Shown: positions 28,801 through 41,237, counted from the stretch's first letter. The stretch: 64,000 nt of DNA from Monomorium pharaonis (GCF_013373865.1 NC_050475.1:18584358-18648357), one strand, 5' to 3'. The notes: generated by a model not told the origin, from the sequence alone. A program made the numbers and translations.

Positions 28801-29071
28801 AAACGTCAGTGAGGGATGGGAGCACCTGCGAGAAAGAAACATCGAACTTTACGGATTTCATCATTACTTATTCCCGAACGTAGTTGCTTTTTTCACGAAA
28901 TGTACGCGATTTTCAACCTGTAAATGATTAATAAACATCTTGATTAATTTTTATTACTGTCCAGTACCAATAAATACTGACAATATTATTGATATGTAAT
29001 TAATATTGTAGATGTAATATTTGTAAAATTACATAATTTTAAAGTGGAAATGTATACAATTTTTTAATATC
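25867..29071. other. Non-coding stretch, no gene firmly supported
   Basis: This holds a TA tract (about 26704-26717), a purine-rich block and CpG-rich sequence to about 28900, then AT-rich sequence. A possible exon at 26837-26950 has a fair acceptor (CTGTCGGCCATTCAG) and a GAG/GTAAGG donor. All three frames are open across it because it is purine-rich, so coding cannot be judged. A run of ten Gs lies at about 26991-27000. The 18-bp palindrome GCCGGACAATTGTCCGGC occupies 28039-28056. Confidence 0.3.
28039..28056. repeat. 18-bp perfect palindrome
   Basis: GCCGGACAATTGTCCGGC is its own reverse complement with no loop. A dyad of this form could bind a dimeric protein, but no such factor is implied by the sequence. 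Confidence 0.7.
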
Positions 29072-29073
29072 TA

Positions 29074-29319
29074 CACGGAGAGAATTTTCTCTTAAAAATT
29101 ACCACGAACATCATGGTAATTGTGAAACAACCTGGAAAAATTTTACTATACTTTAGAAAAATTTACTAAAACTTTGCCAAATTTTATTAAAATTTTAGTA
29201 CACTTTAGTAAATTTTAATAAATTTTGTTAAAAGTATACTAAAAGTCTTCAACTTCTTTACGTTGTCTCACAATTATCATGATTTTCAGGGTAATTTTTA
29301 AGAGAAAATTCTCTCCGCG
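29074..29319. mobile_element. TA-flanked MITE with long inverted repeats
   Basis: The left end CACGGAGAGAATTTTCTC (29074) is mirrored by GAGAAAATTCTCTCCGCG at the right end (to 29319). The inverted match continues through TTAAAAATTACC and, with mismatches, to ATCATGnTAATTGTGA, giving arms of about 55 bp. TA dinucleotides flank both ends (29072-29073 and 29320-29321). The AT-rich centre has no open frame. Size, arm length and the TA duplication fit a Tc1/mariner-derived MITE. The element is only lightly diverged between arms, so it is younger than the hAT relic. Confidence 0.88.
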
Positions 29320-29321
29320 TA

Positions 29322-29859
29322 TATATTTCTAAGTCTGTAAATATATCTTGATATTAAATCGAAAATTATATTTGCACAATTAAGAGATAAAAATATTAAA
29401 AATATTAAAAAATCTTACAAATACTTATGTGTAATTTAACAATTTTAAGTATTATTATCGATTCAATATTACTGATCAGTGTTTATCGGTCGTGTAAGGT
29501 TCTTACAAGACGCGATCGCGAATATGATATGAAGGGAGACGCCGAACTTGGTTGGATTTCGTCACTGCACGGAGAGAGCGACAATAACTCTGCGGTGTGA
29601 GCTGCTCCGGGAAGAACCGCGGGGAAACGACGTCCGAAGTAGCAGTGTTGTGCACAAGTGCCGGCACGATACGGAGCTTTACTTAGGGTACGGTATACAC
29701 AAGGAGGGAAAATATTTCTTCCAAGCTCACGTAGAGCGCGGCCTGTTATCTCGTCTCTCCGCAGAATATTACGGGTATCGTTCCGCGTAGTGACTCGACT
29801 TTCTCCCCTTTCTCTTCCTTCTCTACCGCGTGCTCCAATTACCTACCTAGCTCCGTCGT
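29322..29859. other. Spacer right of the MITE, no gene
   Basis: AT-rich to about 29480, then CpG-rich. The 80-codon frame at 29548-29790 (+) has a mixed composition but lacks an ATG start, splice sites or a recognisable domain. Confidence 0.3.
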
Positions 29860-29881
29860 TTCTCTCTCTCTCTCTCTCTCT
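29860..29881. repeat. (CT)n microsatellite
   Basis: These are eleven CT units, about 200 bp upstream of the promoter-like site near 30078. Confidence 0.9.
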
Positions 29882-30077
29882 TTCCCTTTGCCCTCTTGCG
29901 TCGCTTTCCGCCCGCGTAAATCCGACGCTGTCCGGACGAAATTCATCAACCCTCCGCGTAGAGCGGTAGAGAGCGCCCGACCCTGGCCACCTCTCCACCC
30001 CTCGTCCACCCCGTTGCGCGAGGGAGGGAGGGGTCCGCATTCCTCGGCTTGTACAGGAAGCACGCACACGTACCGTG

Positions 30078-30114
30078 CATAAAACCGGGCGGCGGCAGCC
30101 GCCACCGAGGGTCG
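30078..30114 (+). promoter_or_regulatory. Weak promoter / first-exon candidate
   Basis: A TATA-like CATAAAA at 30078-30084 lies about 30 bp before GGGTCG and a consensus donor GTGAGT at 30115. The surrounding 250 bp is CpG-rich and pyrimidine-rich, as many insect 5' regions are. No initiator motif is clear and no matching downstream acceptor is identified. This is inferred from motif spacing only, and chance is a strong alternative. Confidence 0.18.
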
Positions 30115-31753
30115 GTGAGTGGTGGTGTGGTTTCGTGTCCGTCGTGTTCAACGGCTTCCGTCGTTGCATGCCACGCACGAGATTCCGAAAGTACTGGTCA
30201 GCCGTGTTTCACGTCGCGACGCTTTGCTGACAGTGTGCCGCGGCAATGCCCAGTTATTTCTCCCCTGTTTTTTTCCCTCCCCGATTCCGTCGCGAATTAC
30301 ACCTGGGGAATGTTTGTCGGACGCGTGAGAGGTGACCGAGCAGAATTTCACGTCGCGTTTTTTTTTCTCTCTCTATTTCTTTTTTGTTTTCGACGAAAGA
30401 CTAGGAGTAAAACTGTGGAGATGAAAAGAATGACTCGTTTCACGGCGTAATGCGTTCTTTGTACGCGCGGAGGGTCTCCGAGCTCGCTCGGTGTAACTGC
30501 AAATGGAAATTCGCACGCGCGCGGAGGGGAAAAGTTTCGGAATTCATTATGCCGCGGGTATCGGCCGGGACACGGGACACGGGACACGTTATCGCGATAT
30601 CGTGTTTATCGGTAATAGAAAATCTCTGTCTCGCGCACGCACGAAAGGGGCGGCGGCGTCACGCGTACGCGCGCGGGAAGAAAGGCGCGTGACATCGTCA
30701 CGCGGCGGGCGAGTCCTTCGCGTTTTCTTCGCGTTCCCACCCTCTGTAAGCTTTTAAAGGTACCGTCGCGCCGTCGCTTCGAGGGGACGGTAAAAAAAGG
30801 AACGGAAGAGGGCATTTAAGAACGAACGTGGATCTATACCCTGAATAACACAAAGACCCCTGATGGCAGTCCGGAGTTCCGTTCCCCGGGCACTGCAGTT
30901 TTGTGGTGCGGACTTAATGGCGTAGATAGCCACTCTCGCCACTCGGCGCGGGAGAGACCCACCTTCTACCTCTTCTACCACTTCGTTTCTCGAGAATCGT
31001 ACTCTTTCTTCGCGCGGAAACGCGATTGGTTCGTACCCCGCCATTCTCGAAATGTTCCCAGCTTCCGTGGCAGCCGCGCTCGGCTCGTTCGTCCTCCCTT
31101 CGACGAACGTCTTAAAACAATTTTACCGGAAAGCACTCGGCTCTCTTTTGTGCGCGCTAGATTAGATATCCTTCCGAGTGGATGATAAGTGCAATTAATT
31201 AATTTGAATTTGCGGCGCAAACTACAATCGCGGGATAATCCGATAATTTCGACGATAACGCGACTCAGAGAAACCCTGCTCAGAAGAGCGAACAAAATTT
31301 ATCGCAAATTTATTGCGTTTATAGTCGCATAGTAAATAACAATTCTCAATACGAGGAGGCGAGCGCGCGGGCTAATTTTATCTTTATAAAATATTCTTCG
31401 GGAAGTTGTAAATATCTTATGATTCCTTGGCTTGACCTATCTCCTTCGAAAAAAATTTACTTTGCAACTTTGCGAAGCGCCATAAATTTTACTTCACTAA
31501 AAACGATAACGCAGTAATCTATCAGAAACTTTTTAGACGAGCACGAAATTTCGCTTATTAAAATTAAAAAAGTTAGATTGAACATTATGTAGGGGGTACC
31601 TAGTTTTTATTGCCCCTTCAACGCTTTGGAATCAACGTACACACAATAATTACGCACAATGATACGTACGTAATTTACATTTGAGTGGCACAATTGAATA
31701 CTCTGAAATTAATTTGTATCCGAATTTTAGCGGCACACCCCGCCGTCCGTGTG
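30115..31753. other. CpG-rich spacer, no gene recognised
   Basis: Overlapping Arg/Ser-rich frames occur on both strands to about 31300 and none looks conserved. From about 31300 to 31700 the sequence is AT-rich without frames. Confidence 0.35.
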
Positions 31754-31782
31754 CCGCGTTACACAAAATTTGTGTAACGCGG
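31754..31782. repeat. 29-bp near-perfect palindrome, 14-bp arms
   Basis: CCGCGTTACACAAA is followed by a single A and then TTTGTGTAACGCGG. The arms match perfectly and there is effectively no loop, so it is a cruciform or dimer-binding dyad rather than an RNA hairpin. Confidence 0.85.
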
Positions 31783-34689
31783 CCAATGGAATAATATGTA
31801 TCCGTTGAGGACGGATTTAGAGATAGACTCGCGGATTCAATCGCGGCGTATCGATCTATCGCTCAGTAGATGCTGACCTCCCTAATGGGGACGGTCGCTA
31901 ATCGGCTCATCACGCGTCGGTTTCTCATGGTAATATATGACGGACAAAATGCCGTCCGGCCTGTCTGTTAGCGTAACAACGGAATTGCCGCGCGCGTATA
32001 CGTACGGTGCGGTGGCGGCGGCGTTTGTGCATTGGAATCAATACGATGCCGTGCAATGGCAGTAACAGCGCAAAGCGGCCGACTGAAATCTGCGCGTAAT
32101 GTTGCAAGATGCATTATTCTCGATAACAGGGCGAATAACCCGCAGAGCTCATGATTGTTCCTTTCGTACGGCGCGCGGCGGCCGCGGGGAAAGAAACAGA
32201 GGGAAAGTCAGCTCGATCGCGGAAAGATGAACGCGAGTAGCATATATAGGAAATGCAGTCACGGATCATGTATTCCTTTCTTTCGTTTCCTCGAATCTTG
32301 CCCGTGTTTCTCTGAGAAACGCACATAAATATGCAATTACGAGTAAATGATTTTCGAAACGGGGCAGCGAAGAACGGAGCGTTGGATTTTACATCGATGA
32401 GGGAAATTAATTAGCCTCATCTGTGTATTTTCTTTTCTACATCTTTGCTCATTAACGTTCGTTTATTAACGATAATTAACTGCGAATCGTGTTCACCCAG
32501 GCGGAGAGAGCACCCTCTCCGGTAATTCCTAATATTCCGCGCGCGGTCTTACTTCATTAGGCGAGTCGTATCAAACACAAACCCGATCGTGCCACTCATT
32601 ATAGGGAACGCCGCGCTCGTTACCGTATACAACGTCGTATACCTGGAATCGATGCACATGCGACGACGACAACAACAACGACGACGACGGAACGCACAGC
32701 GGCAGTACACTGTGGCGCAAATCAGCCGGTCTAACCCCGACGGCATCGCCGTCAGCGCGCCGCTGCACGAAGTGCATTATTATCAACACTAAAGCGGCAT
32801 GGGTGAGAGCGAGAGAGAGAGAGAGGAGAGAGGAGAGTGTGCGGTAATGGGTGTACACTCGGTGGTGCCTCTCCGCCGCGTCTTTGTCGGGCATACGATC
32901 GTCGCTTTCCATCGTCGTCATCGTCCTCTTCTTCCGTCGTGTCCCTTTTTTCCGCTGTCGTCTCATCGCCTCCTCTTTCAGCCGCCCGTTGCCCTCTCCG
33001 TCGCGGCGGTCGCGAATGTGCCTGCTCTTTTTCTCCCCTTCCATCTCCCATATGTGCCTTCTTCTCGTTGGAATCCATCCCTCTGTTAGGATAACCATCA
33101 CAGAGGAGTTTTATAGGGACCGTCCGTTGCTCGTTGCTCATTAAAGCGTTTAGTGTCCGCGTCCAGCTCGCATTTATCCTATCTGGCTTCCACTTTTCTT
33201 TCTCACCCTGCGTTTCCCATGAATGGAATCTATAGACGCGACTCTTCTCGGTTAGCGACAGTCAATCGGTCAATATGAAATTGTATAATTATTCAAATAT
33301 TTATAATTTATAATTTAATACATGTATATTGATTTATATTATATATATATATATATATGTAAAGGTGATTTAAATTTTTATATTTGAATAAACGTAAATT
33401 GTATTATTTTTCTGCGTAATCGGTAAAAAACATATAAATTTAATTTTAAAAGCGCATCTGCAATTTATCTTTTATTGCTCCTGCCTTGTTACCGGGGGCG
33501 ATGAAAATTTTTGTGATTTTGTCTATATTTTGCCGTAGCTTATTATCAGCCTTTTAGCGTGGATTATTCTCTTTCCTATGCTTTGAGATAATGCGTGTTT
33601 CGGTCGAATTACGTAGTGACAGAGTTAGCACGAAAGCAGTATTCGCCCAAACGCTTTTTGTTAGTGACCCAATTAATTAAAATATCCAGCTTCGCCGGTG
33701 GTAATTGCAGGCACAATTTTGCAAGCTTTTAACAACATGCAGCGCGACAGTAATAACGCAATAAAGACATAATACGCGTTTGTTTTCGCAGCGAAAACGA
33801 TTATTTTGTTTAATTATTACGGCGCTCATTTATATCTCGGGCATATTATTAATATATTATCAATAATCCCACATATGGCGTACGTATTGTTTCACCGCAG
33901 ACGTGCGGTGTGCTGGAGCGAATTTAAATTTATGCGACTAAATATGTTGAGACACGAACTACGCGCGCGTAACATAATTATTGCGGAATTATTACGAGTC
34001 GATAATACGGTTAACAGCCCGGAGGATGGCCGATATCTTTGTGAGTCTCTGCTCTCTACGGAACAGATATTTTATCGTTTCCGAGTGACACAAGCCGACA
34101 GTTTGGCGACGGAATATTACGATCGAGGAACTCATAAAACGGATTTCGGAAACCCCCGTTGTTCCCGCGGTGGACGCAGTAGACGCGCGTATACGTACGT
34201 GTATTCGTTCGGCTCGGACAGCGAGGTCTCTGCAATAATAGTAACGAGAATTGCGAAAGATCGATTGATGTTTTTTTCGTTTTTTTCCTTCCCACATTCT
34301 TTATGATTTGCTGTTAGCGTGGTATGGATATGTGAGTGAGTAGCACTTCAGGCATTGTTGAATATGATGCTGCCTTCTACCTCGAGCTATCTCGATCGCG
34401 CTACGACGCGTTTCTCCTCCCATTCATTTCATTTAACGCAAGATGTAGCACGTGATTTACGTAGCGTGCGGTGATTTCACGTTTTCAGAATAACAGAAAG
34501 TGTATATCACCGGACGATTCAATATCCCGTGGGCGGACAGAGACGCTCATTGTTTTGTTAATAAAACGTCCGGGAGGCCTCAACGTCTGTTGCGCGATTC
34601 AGCCATATCAATGGGAGTAAATTGAGTGGAAGGGGAAAAAAGCAGTGAAATTCGAGAGTTAAGTTACGGTCGCATTGTGGCTCGCTTAA
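31783..34689. other. Non-coding stretch, no gene firmly supported
   Basis: This contains a GA-rich patch (32808-32840), an AT-rich island with a TA tract (33250-33430), and mostly CpG-rich DNA. The 166-codon frame 33806-34306 (+) starts about 15 nt after a fair acceptor (TTTGTTTTCGCAG, ending about 33791). Its product has no recognisable domain, and a 101-codon frame on the other strand covers half of it, so I do not call it. Confidence 0.3.
33342..33358. repeat. (TA)n tract
   Basis: This is a short TA run inside an AT-rich island. Confidence 0.85.
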
Positions 34690-34704
34690 CCCCCCCCCCC
34701 CCCC
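34690..34704. repeat. Poly(C) run
   Basis: This is a run of about 15 uninterrupted C residues followed by ATCC. Runs of this length slip easily in replication and sequencing, so its exact length is uncertain. Confidence 0.9.
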
Positions 34705-35525
34705 ATCCGAGAAGGGACGCGCTTTGCATTGTCTGTCTCCCCTTGCCGGCGCGGCGTTCCGACCCCTCCGTGTCGCGCGTGTTACACATAAAAGGTTTCT
34801 CTCTCTTTTTTTTTTGTCCTTCGCGGTCATCCCGTCAGGCTGACAGGTCGCTGGCCGATCCAGGCGCGGTATCACGCCCAGGCTGATCGACGTTTGATAA
34901 CTCGGCATACCCTGACGAAACCGAGAAAAGCCATTTTATCGAATTGGATAGCTATGCTCGAGCGTTTTCCCAGGGGCCTCCAGTCCGTCGCAAGAAAACG
35001 TGCTGAAGGCACGATATATATCGCCGACTCGCTGGAAAAACCCACTAAGTCAATGTGTAGGACATATTGACTTAGTGACTCTCCCCTCGTGAAACGTTGC
35101 ACCGTATAAATTTGCTTTCTCGTGTGCTCTTTACTTAGTAATCGAGATTAATAGTCAATTTGAATAAGAGTAAAACGTCCCGCCAGAGCATTTTTTTCGA
35201 TATATTATCGACTGCGACACTAGCACTTACGTGCGACATATAATCTACTGAAATTCCACTCGAACGAGGAAAATTTATCCTACTGAAATTAAACGGGTAC
35301 AGATCTCAATGGATGAACAACTTCGTCGATACGGTTCGTTTGTTCCGGGATCGTAGTATTCTTGATAAGCACAAGGCTGGAAGAGCGGAAAGTGAAGCAA
35401 GATATCTAACAGTATCCGATAATAGAGATGTGACTATATCTACCAAGCCACTAACCCCCGTTCTAATTAAGCCCGGCTAACCTGCGAGTTAGGATTATTA
35501 CTCGGTGAGTGCAGGAAGAGGAAGA

Positions 35526-35528
<3 letters not shown>
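34705..35528. other. Spacer, no gene
   Basis: CpG-rich to about 35100, then AT-rich. It holds the inverted repeat at 35043-35077. GTGAGT at 35505 and 35666 are isolated donor-like words without acceptors. Confidence 0.35.
35043..35077. repeat. Perfect 12-bp inverted repeat
   Basis: CACTAAGTCAAT at 35043-35054 pairs with ATTGACTTAGTG at 35066-35077 across an 11-nt loop. The stem is too short for a typical pre-miRNA. The arms contain TGACTTA/TAAGTCA, which resembles the AP-1 core TGACTCA with one mismatch. The resemblance may be accidental. Confidence 0.8.

Positions 35529-35618
<90 letters not shown>
35529..35618. repeat. Long pure (GA)n tract, ~90 bp
   Basis: This is about 45 uninterrupted GA units. 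Purity implies recent expansion. It lies in the opposite orientation to the long CT tract at 16.3 kb. Confidence 0.95.
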
Positions 35619-35621
<3 letters not shown>

Positions 35622-38600
35622 GGAGGGAAGAGAGAACTAGCATACACGTATTCTCACGTATGTGCTATCGGTGAGTGCGCGATGTGTTGGTGGATGCGAC
35701 GGTGCGCGGTCGTAAGTTAGCGAGAAAGAACCCGGGGTGTCGTCTGGCGTAGTGCCAACTATCCGCTTCCGTTATCGTTCCTGCGGGTGCCGTCGACAGG
35801 AATTCAACACATTTAGGCGTTGCGGGAAGCCAGCCTCCGGCTCTCTACAAAAATTCCTGTAGGCACCGATGTAAAAATATAAAGCCCGCCGTCCAACCGA
35901 TTTAATATAACATGATCGATATTCGGTTACTACGCGTGCATAGCGATAAGCGATATCATCAAACACGCCGTAACGTTAACGGAATTATGCGTCGCTAGAT
36001 TACACTGAATTATTCGTCTCTTACTGCTTTTCTGGCATAAACGTTCATATCTCTTGGGAGGGAAGAAGCATTTCTTGGCGCTACGTTATCCTGTCATTAG
36101 GCGCGGCGATATTTTACACGGAGAACGGCAATTTTTTTTCCCCCGAGAGGATGGCCCTTATATAAGAAGAAAGTTAATGATATACTTTGAATTTAGGAAT
36201 GCTGAATAAAATTTGCATGAGACATTCCGGAATGTCACACGTTGTGAATAATTCTACGATTTACTTGCGGCGGGAGAAGTGGCTGATTCGATCGATCGAC
36301 GTTGCCGTATAATGAGAGGGGTCACGTGCCATCAGCCGGCATTATGAAATGAATGACGTTAATCATTATCTCGGGCGAATCCAAAATTCCGCCGAATATA
36401 TTTCGCAGCGGAAGAACGTTTGATCAAATTTGAATTTATTATCGCATGCTCCAGATAGCGGACGAGATTTCAACCGCAATTTTTATTTGACCCACATTCT
36501 TCAAGATCTGGCTTTCCACTTTACAGGATTCTGTAAGATAAATCACTTCTGCATCAAGTCAGATCATAATAGCGAAGAATCAGATTCAGGGCGCGTTTTA
36601 CGGCGGCGCTGGATCTTAACTGAAAGTTTTCACAGGGACGCGACATATATTAACATATTTTTCCGTAAATATAATAGATTTATTATTGTTAGTACTTAGA
36701 TTTCAGCACCATTGGACTCTTTAATCGAGTCGCAATTAAACAATTGCTTTGTCACGCTAGATTTCATCTTTTTACATAAAGGTAGACACAATTTCGTCGT
36801 CTTTTCCGCAAGTTAACGCTTACGTCATTTGCACTATATTTTGTCCGCGATGGAAAACGATTGGATGTCGCCTTTGGACACGCGGTATCACGCCGGCAGC
36901 TTTGCGAATCAACCGCGCAGTGTGACGATACGTGAAAGCAATCCGAAAGTGAGAGATTTATGGTTAAGAAACGGCCATGTAAGAGAGCGAATCTCGAGCA
37001 GCGGCTAGCAGGATCGCGAGATCTATGACCTTCCTCTCTCTCTGGTTTCTCGCACTTTGTCTCGCGTATGGTGCAGCGGATACAAACGCCACGCTATGCT
37101 CTCGTGGACGCGGACAATGGGACACCCGCTAGTTCCCGGCGGGATCACCCGCTCGCGCGGAGAAGAAATCCTAGGAAATCGGGGGCGCGCGCTCTCTCAT
37201 GGACGATTTTTCCACGATCACATTGGACGTGACGACTCAGGACGTCCGTGTGTCCTGTGAAAATATGACATCGCGGAGTCGCAGGCGCCGATTCCCGTTA
37301 CCAACACTCTGAAATAAACGCGCTAGACATTCGTATTTCATGATGTTTCACGATTAGAGTTAGCAGGAAAGAAGTAAACTTGTTGCACAGCGATTAAGAT
37401 AATTTAGTGTTACGTTATTTAAGTTTAAAATTTTCAGTCATAATAAATTTCAAATTTCACTCAATTGTTCAGACACGCGTACTCGTATACGCGACGTTAC
37501 AACGAAATATGTAAAAATCTCTCTCATCGTTCCGAGTAGATATTTAACTTCAGTATACGTCAGTTAGAATCGCCTAGACCGGAATTTCTTCTCTCTCGCG
37601 AAATGTTTTTCTCAGGATGTCGTCCGACGTGTGCACGTTCCGTCGCCGTGAAATATTAATCTTCGCGTTGAGGACCGGCGGAGGAGTACTAACAGGAATG
37701 CATGTAATATTTAATTACGTCACGAATGTCGCCGCCGCCGCCGCCGCCGCCGCCGCCGTAGGAAATGCAGATAAATTCACTGAGATTTCGCTACAATTTT
37801 TTTTTTACTCGCTGGATTATCTGTATTTTGCCGTGGTGGTTTTTACTCGCATCAGCTATATAGGTGTTAACTTGTAATTGCTGTAATGTCTTCGATGAAT
37901 TCCGCATCTTTTGCGGGTTCACCCTGAGACTTAATTTTCGCGAGTTATAAATAAGCAATCTCAATCTTGCCCTCTCATAAGAATCCGTCAAACATTGGGA
38001 TTGGGCCGAAGCAACATTTGAATTTCGTGATGACGCCAATTCTCGATCGCTTCGCCAAGGTATGCTAATTTCACCAGTGCTAACGTACACTTAGCTATCG
38101 GCCGAATTGAATCGGAAGTGGATCACGCTTTTGGCAAACACTCGGCGGTCACGTGCACACTCTCGTACCCAACCTTCTCTCATGGTAATCGCAGATAGGC
38201 GCACGAGTTAAGTACCGTACCCATGGCCCGCTGTGCTTGAAACCGAGAACCTCCATTAGTCGCGATAGAGAGCCCATGTTAAGAGTGTTAATGTGACTCC
38301 CGAGGCTCGTCGGGCCTCGCTGGTCCTAGTCAGGGTCGATTTCGGGCGTGAACTGTTCTTCGATTAGCGAGCAGAAGTTTCTGCTTCCGCTGTAGCGTAC
38401 AATTTCTCACTTCCCGTACGACACGTATAAAGTTATATTAACAAAGAGTCGCTAAATACATACAGTTAGTCTTGAACTTGGAACGATATGCCAGAATTTG
38501 GAGATTTATATTCTGAAAAATTATTGCGCAAGCGATTCTTTTATATAACTACAGGAATAATATTAACAGTACATTTTTTAGCATTTATTTTAATGTAATC

Positions 38601-39659
38601 TAAAGTAATTATTTAAAAAGTATTAAAAGTGTGTTACGTCAATATATTTAAAAAAAATAACGAAGTGAGAACCGCCCGCAGGGCGATTCAATTCGACCGA
38701 TTGAAAGAATACCGCGAGCTACAGAAGATTAAATATTCCAATGAATATTGATGATATTTCAAAAGTGGATTCTTGACCCGGTAATACCGGATAACATTGA
38801 GATAACGTAATATCAATGCGGACGGCTTTCGGCTCGCTTCCGCAATACTGTCTCAATCCTATATTTTAACGATAGATTTCAACAATGGATCATCCGTTGG
38901 CAAATGCCATATTGACGACGGTGGACCGTCGTCGCATTGGCGGCTTCGCGTGTTACACGGGTGTGTTGACTATGTTTAAAGAAGTTATACGAATCCGAAT
39001 CGAGTTATCGGGGCATCGAGACTAATCGATATTCCGCGGAGGCACGAGTGAAGTGCATGCACGTCGGGACGTCGATTATTTGGATTACTCGGGCGTGTTC
39101 GACGAGTGGTTTCATCTTGAACTTCGTTCCCCTGGAAAAGTTCCCCGTGCTGTTAGTAGCCCCGGCGTGGCGCGCGAGCGCGTAGAGCGGGCACGGTCCA
39201 AGAGTATCAAAGGCGAAAGTTGGGCTATACTTACGGAATATCGCTTTTAACGCTGGCAGCCTTCGTAAATGTCGGGGCGGAGTTGCCAACTTGTACGACG
39301 GAATTCAGTTCATACCGGTAAATTATTCCGCCTTTTCACTAGACTTCCTCTCCTTTCGCGAACTTGCGCGCATTGTACCAGCGCCCCCCCCCCTCCCCCC
39401 TCCTACCTTGAAACCGTCCCACCTTTCTTCCCCTCTCCTCCCCTCGTCGTTCCTCACCCCCGGTTATGCGTACGATTTTATACATGTAAAATGCTACGTA
39501 AACCGCGGCTTGTTCTCGCAGAGGATTTATAATTACTCCGTTGCTGCATATTTCGCCGCAGAATATTTGGCTGTTCTCGTGCTCTCGCGTATTTTTTTTA
39601 TTAATTTTATAAACTTGTACACGCAACACTTTCGAAACGCGTATTGTATATATTTCGTA
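35619..39659. other. Non-coding stretch, no gene recognised
   Basis: This is mixed composition with AT-rich parts at about 36130-36240, 36640-36800, 37390-37460 and 38480-38660. It holds the (CCG)n repeat at 37730. Frames on both strands are short. CT/C-rich sequence near 39340-39450 gives a long spurious frame (260 codons, 39291-40073) with an abnormal Ser/Pro/Phe/Arg composition. Confidence 0.35.
37730..37758. repeat. (CCG)n trinucleotide repeat
   Basis: These are nine to ten GCC/CCG units. One plus-strand frame reads poly-Ala, but no domain surrounds it. Confidence 0.9.
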
Positions 39660-39793
39660 AAGTTTAACTTTGGGAGGAATCGTAGCTGGAACATCCCTTA
39701 CGATGTTTTTTTTTTTTTTAGGAGGGAAAAAAATATATCAGGAGGGGAAAAACAAGTATCCGCGGAATCAGCCATCGGATCGCGGCAACGAAC

Positions 39794-39823
39794 GAACACC
39801 GGTCGTCGGAATTACCGGTGTTC
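39794..39823. repeat. Perfect 10-bp inverted repeat in array unit 1
   Basis: GAACACCGGT at 39794-39803 pairs with ACCGGTGTTC at 39814-39823 across a 10-nt loop. The other array units do not keep it. Confidence 0.7.
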
Positions 39824-39868
39824 ATCGCCGTCTAGTTTTCCCTCACACGCTCCGCTGCTCCGGTCATG

Positions 39869-39955
39869 TCGCTTTAGTCTCGGGTCTTCCCCTCTATCTT
39901 CTATTTCTGGCTTTCGGTCAGCACCGAGACCTCAGACTACACGGATGTCCGTGGT
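39869..39955 (+). repeat. Array core, unit 1
   Basis: This has TCGCTTTAGTCTCGGGTC, then CTATTTCTGGCTTTCGGTCAG, whose last 15 bases are identical to unit 4. It diverges after CAG and has no CCCGCGGG. Confidence 0.7.
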
Positions 39956-40578
39956 CTGCCGCTACGATGTTCCGCTCCGTTTTCTTCTGGGTCCGCCTTT
40001 TATCTTCTCCGTGACGTCTCGCTACGTCTTTATCTGCTCCCGCGCCTTTCTTGCCTTAACACGTTCGACATAACTGCGCGTTTCCGCAGCGAGATTCCGC
40101 CGCGATAACGTAAACCGTTGTCGATTCAAAGGCGAATTCTCTCCCTCGGAGAAGAATGGGAGAATCGCAAAAGCTGTCACCGTTTTGATTCCAGTCCTCT
40201 ATACTTATTACGCTTCTATTCTCTACTCTCGCTCGCCTCTTCTTTTTCCCCCGACTCGCTCAGTGTAAAATCCCGTCTCGCTGCCTATCGAAAAATGTTC
40301 TTTTCCTTTCCCTGTTTCCTCCCTTACCGCTACCTTCCCTCCATGATGTTCATCGCGCTCTCTGCCAGGCACATTCAATATGTTTTGTGCGCGTACGCAA
40401 CGAAATTTAAATATTTACTCTTTGTCATAAAGTTTGGTAGAGCGAATAGAATGGGAATTCTGCATAGAGATTGCACGATGCAAAGGGATGGATCGAGTTT
40501 GTCGGTCCGCGGAAACGGCGATCTTCATATTGATCGCTACTTTATTCTCCTTCTCCCCACGACTTCGGCCCCGATATA

Positions 40579-40664
40579 TCGCTTTAGCCTCGATTCGCCG
40601 TCTCTTTTCTCGTTTCCGGTCAGTCACGGATCCCGCGGGAGTTCTGATACCCGTGTCGTATCAC
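40579..40664 (+). repeat. Array core, unit 2
   Basis: This has TCGCTTTAGCCTCGATTC, CGTTTCCGGTCAG, then TCCCGCGGGAGTTCTG and ATACCCGTG. Confidence 0.7.
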
Positions 40665-41237
40665 GAGCAACATTCTTGTTCTGCCCTCTACGCCTTTTAA
40701 CCCTTACCCTTATTCTACTATTATTATTTCGCTACATCTTCCTCGACTATTAGCAGCTTGAAATTATAGGTAATCAGTCTTTACGTAAAGATGTAAATTT
40801 ACAAAAGTCACTTTCGTTTATTAATTAAAAACGCTTCTTTCCAATGACAATTTCCTTCCTCTTTTCCATTTCTTTTTTTTCTTCGTTTCTCGCATTCATT
40901 GCTTCCGCTGCGTTAAAGAATTGTCCCGTCTCTCGTTTTATCTAGTTTTAAGCTTCACCTTTAGCCTGCTGCTATTTTTGTTTCGTACTCTTGCGACCCT
41001 CTCTTGGTACCCAAACGATGTCTTTACAGCCACTCACCGTGAGAAACGATCCTCTAACGTAATTTTTCACGGCAAGCGCCGCGACGATTGTCGCAAAAAG
41101 AGAGGAAATGTCGATCGGAATTGTCGACGGCGACCTGAGGAAATGAGGAGAATTTCGTGTTTTTCGTAGGAAACTGCTGCTCTCGTCTCGATTCCTATTC
41201 TCTATTCCCTTCCACGCTCAGCTACTCCCGAGTCGTA

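Noticed and set aside
33806..34306. 166-codon frame after a fair acceptor
   Set aside because: It has no recognisable domain, is overlapped by a 101-codon frame on the other strand and has no donor or poly(A) signal. Frames of this length are expected by chance in 64 kb.
39291..40073. 260-codon open frame, the longest in the window
   Set aside because: It begins in CT/C-rich sequence, has a Ser/Phe/Arg/Pro-skewed composition, shows no domain and runs into the tandem array, whose other units do not keep it.
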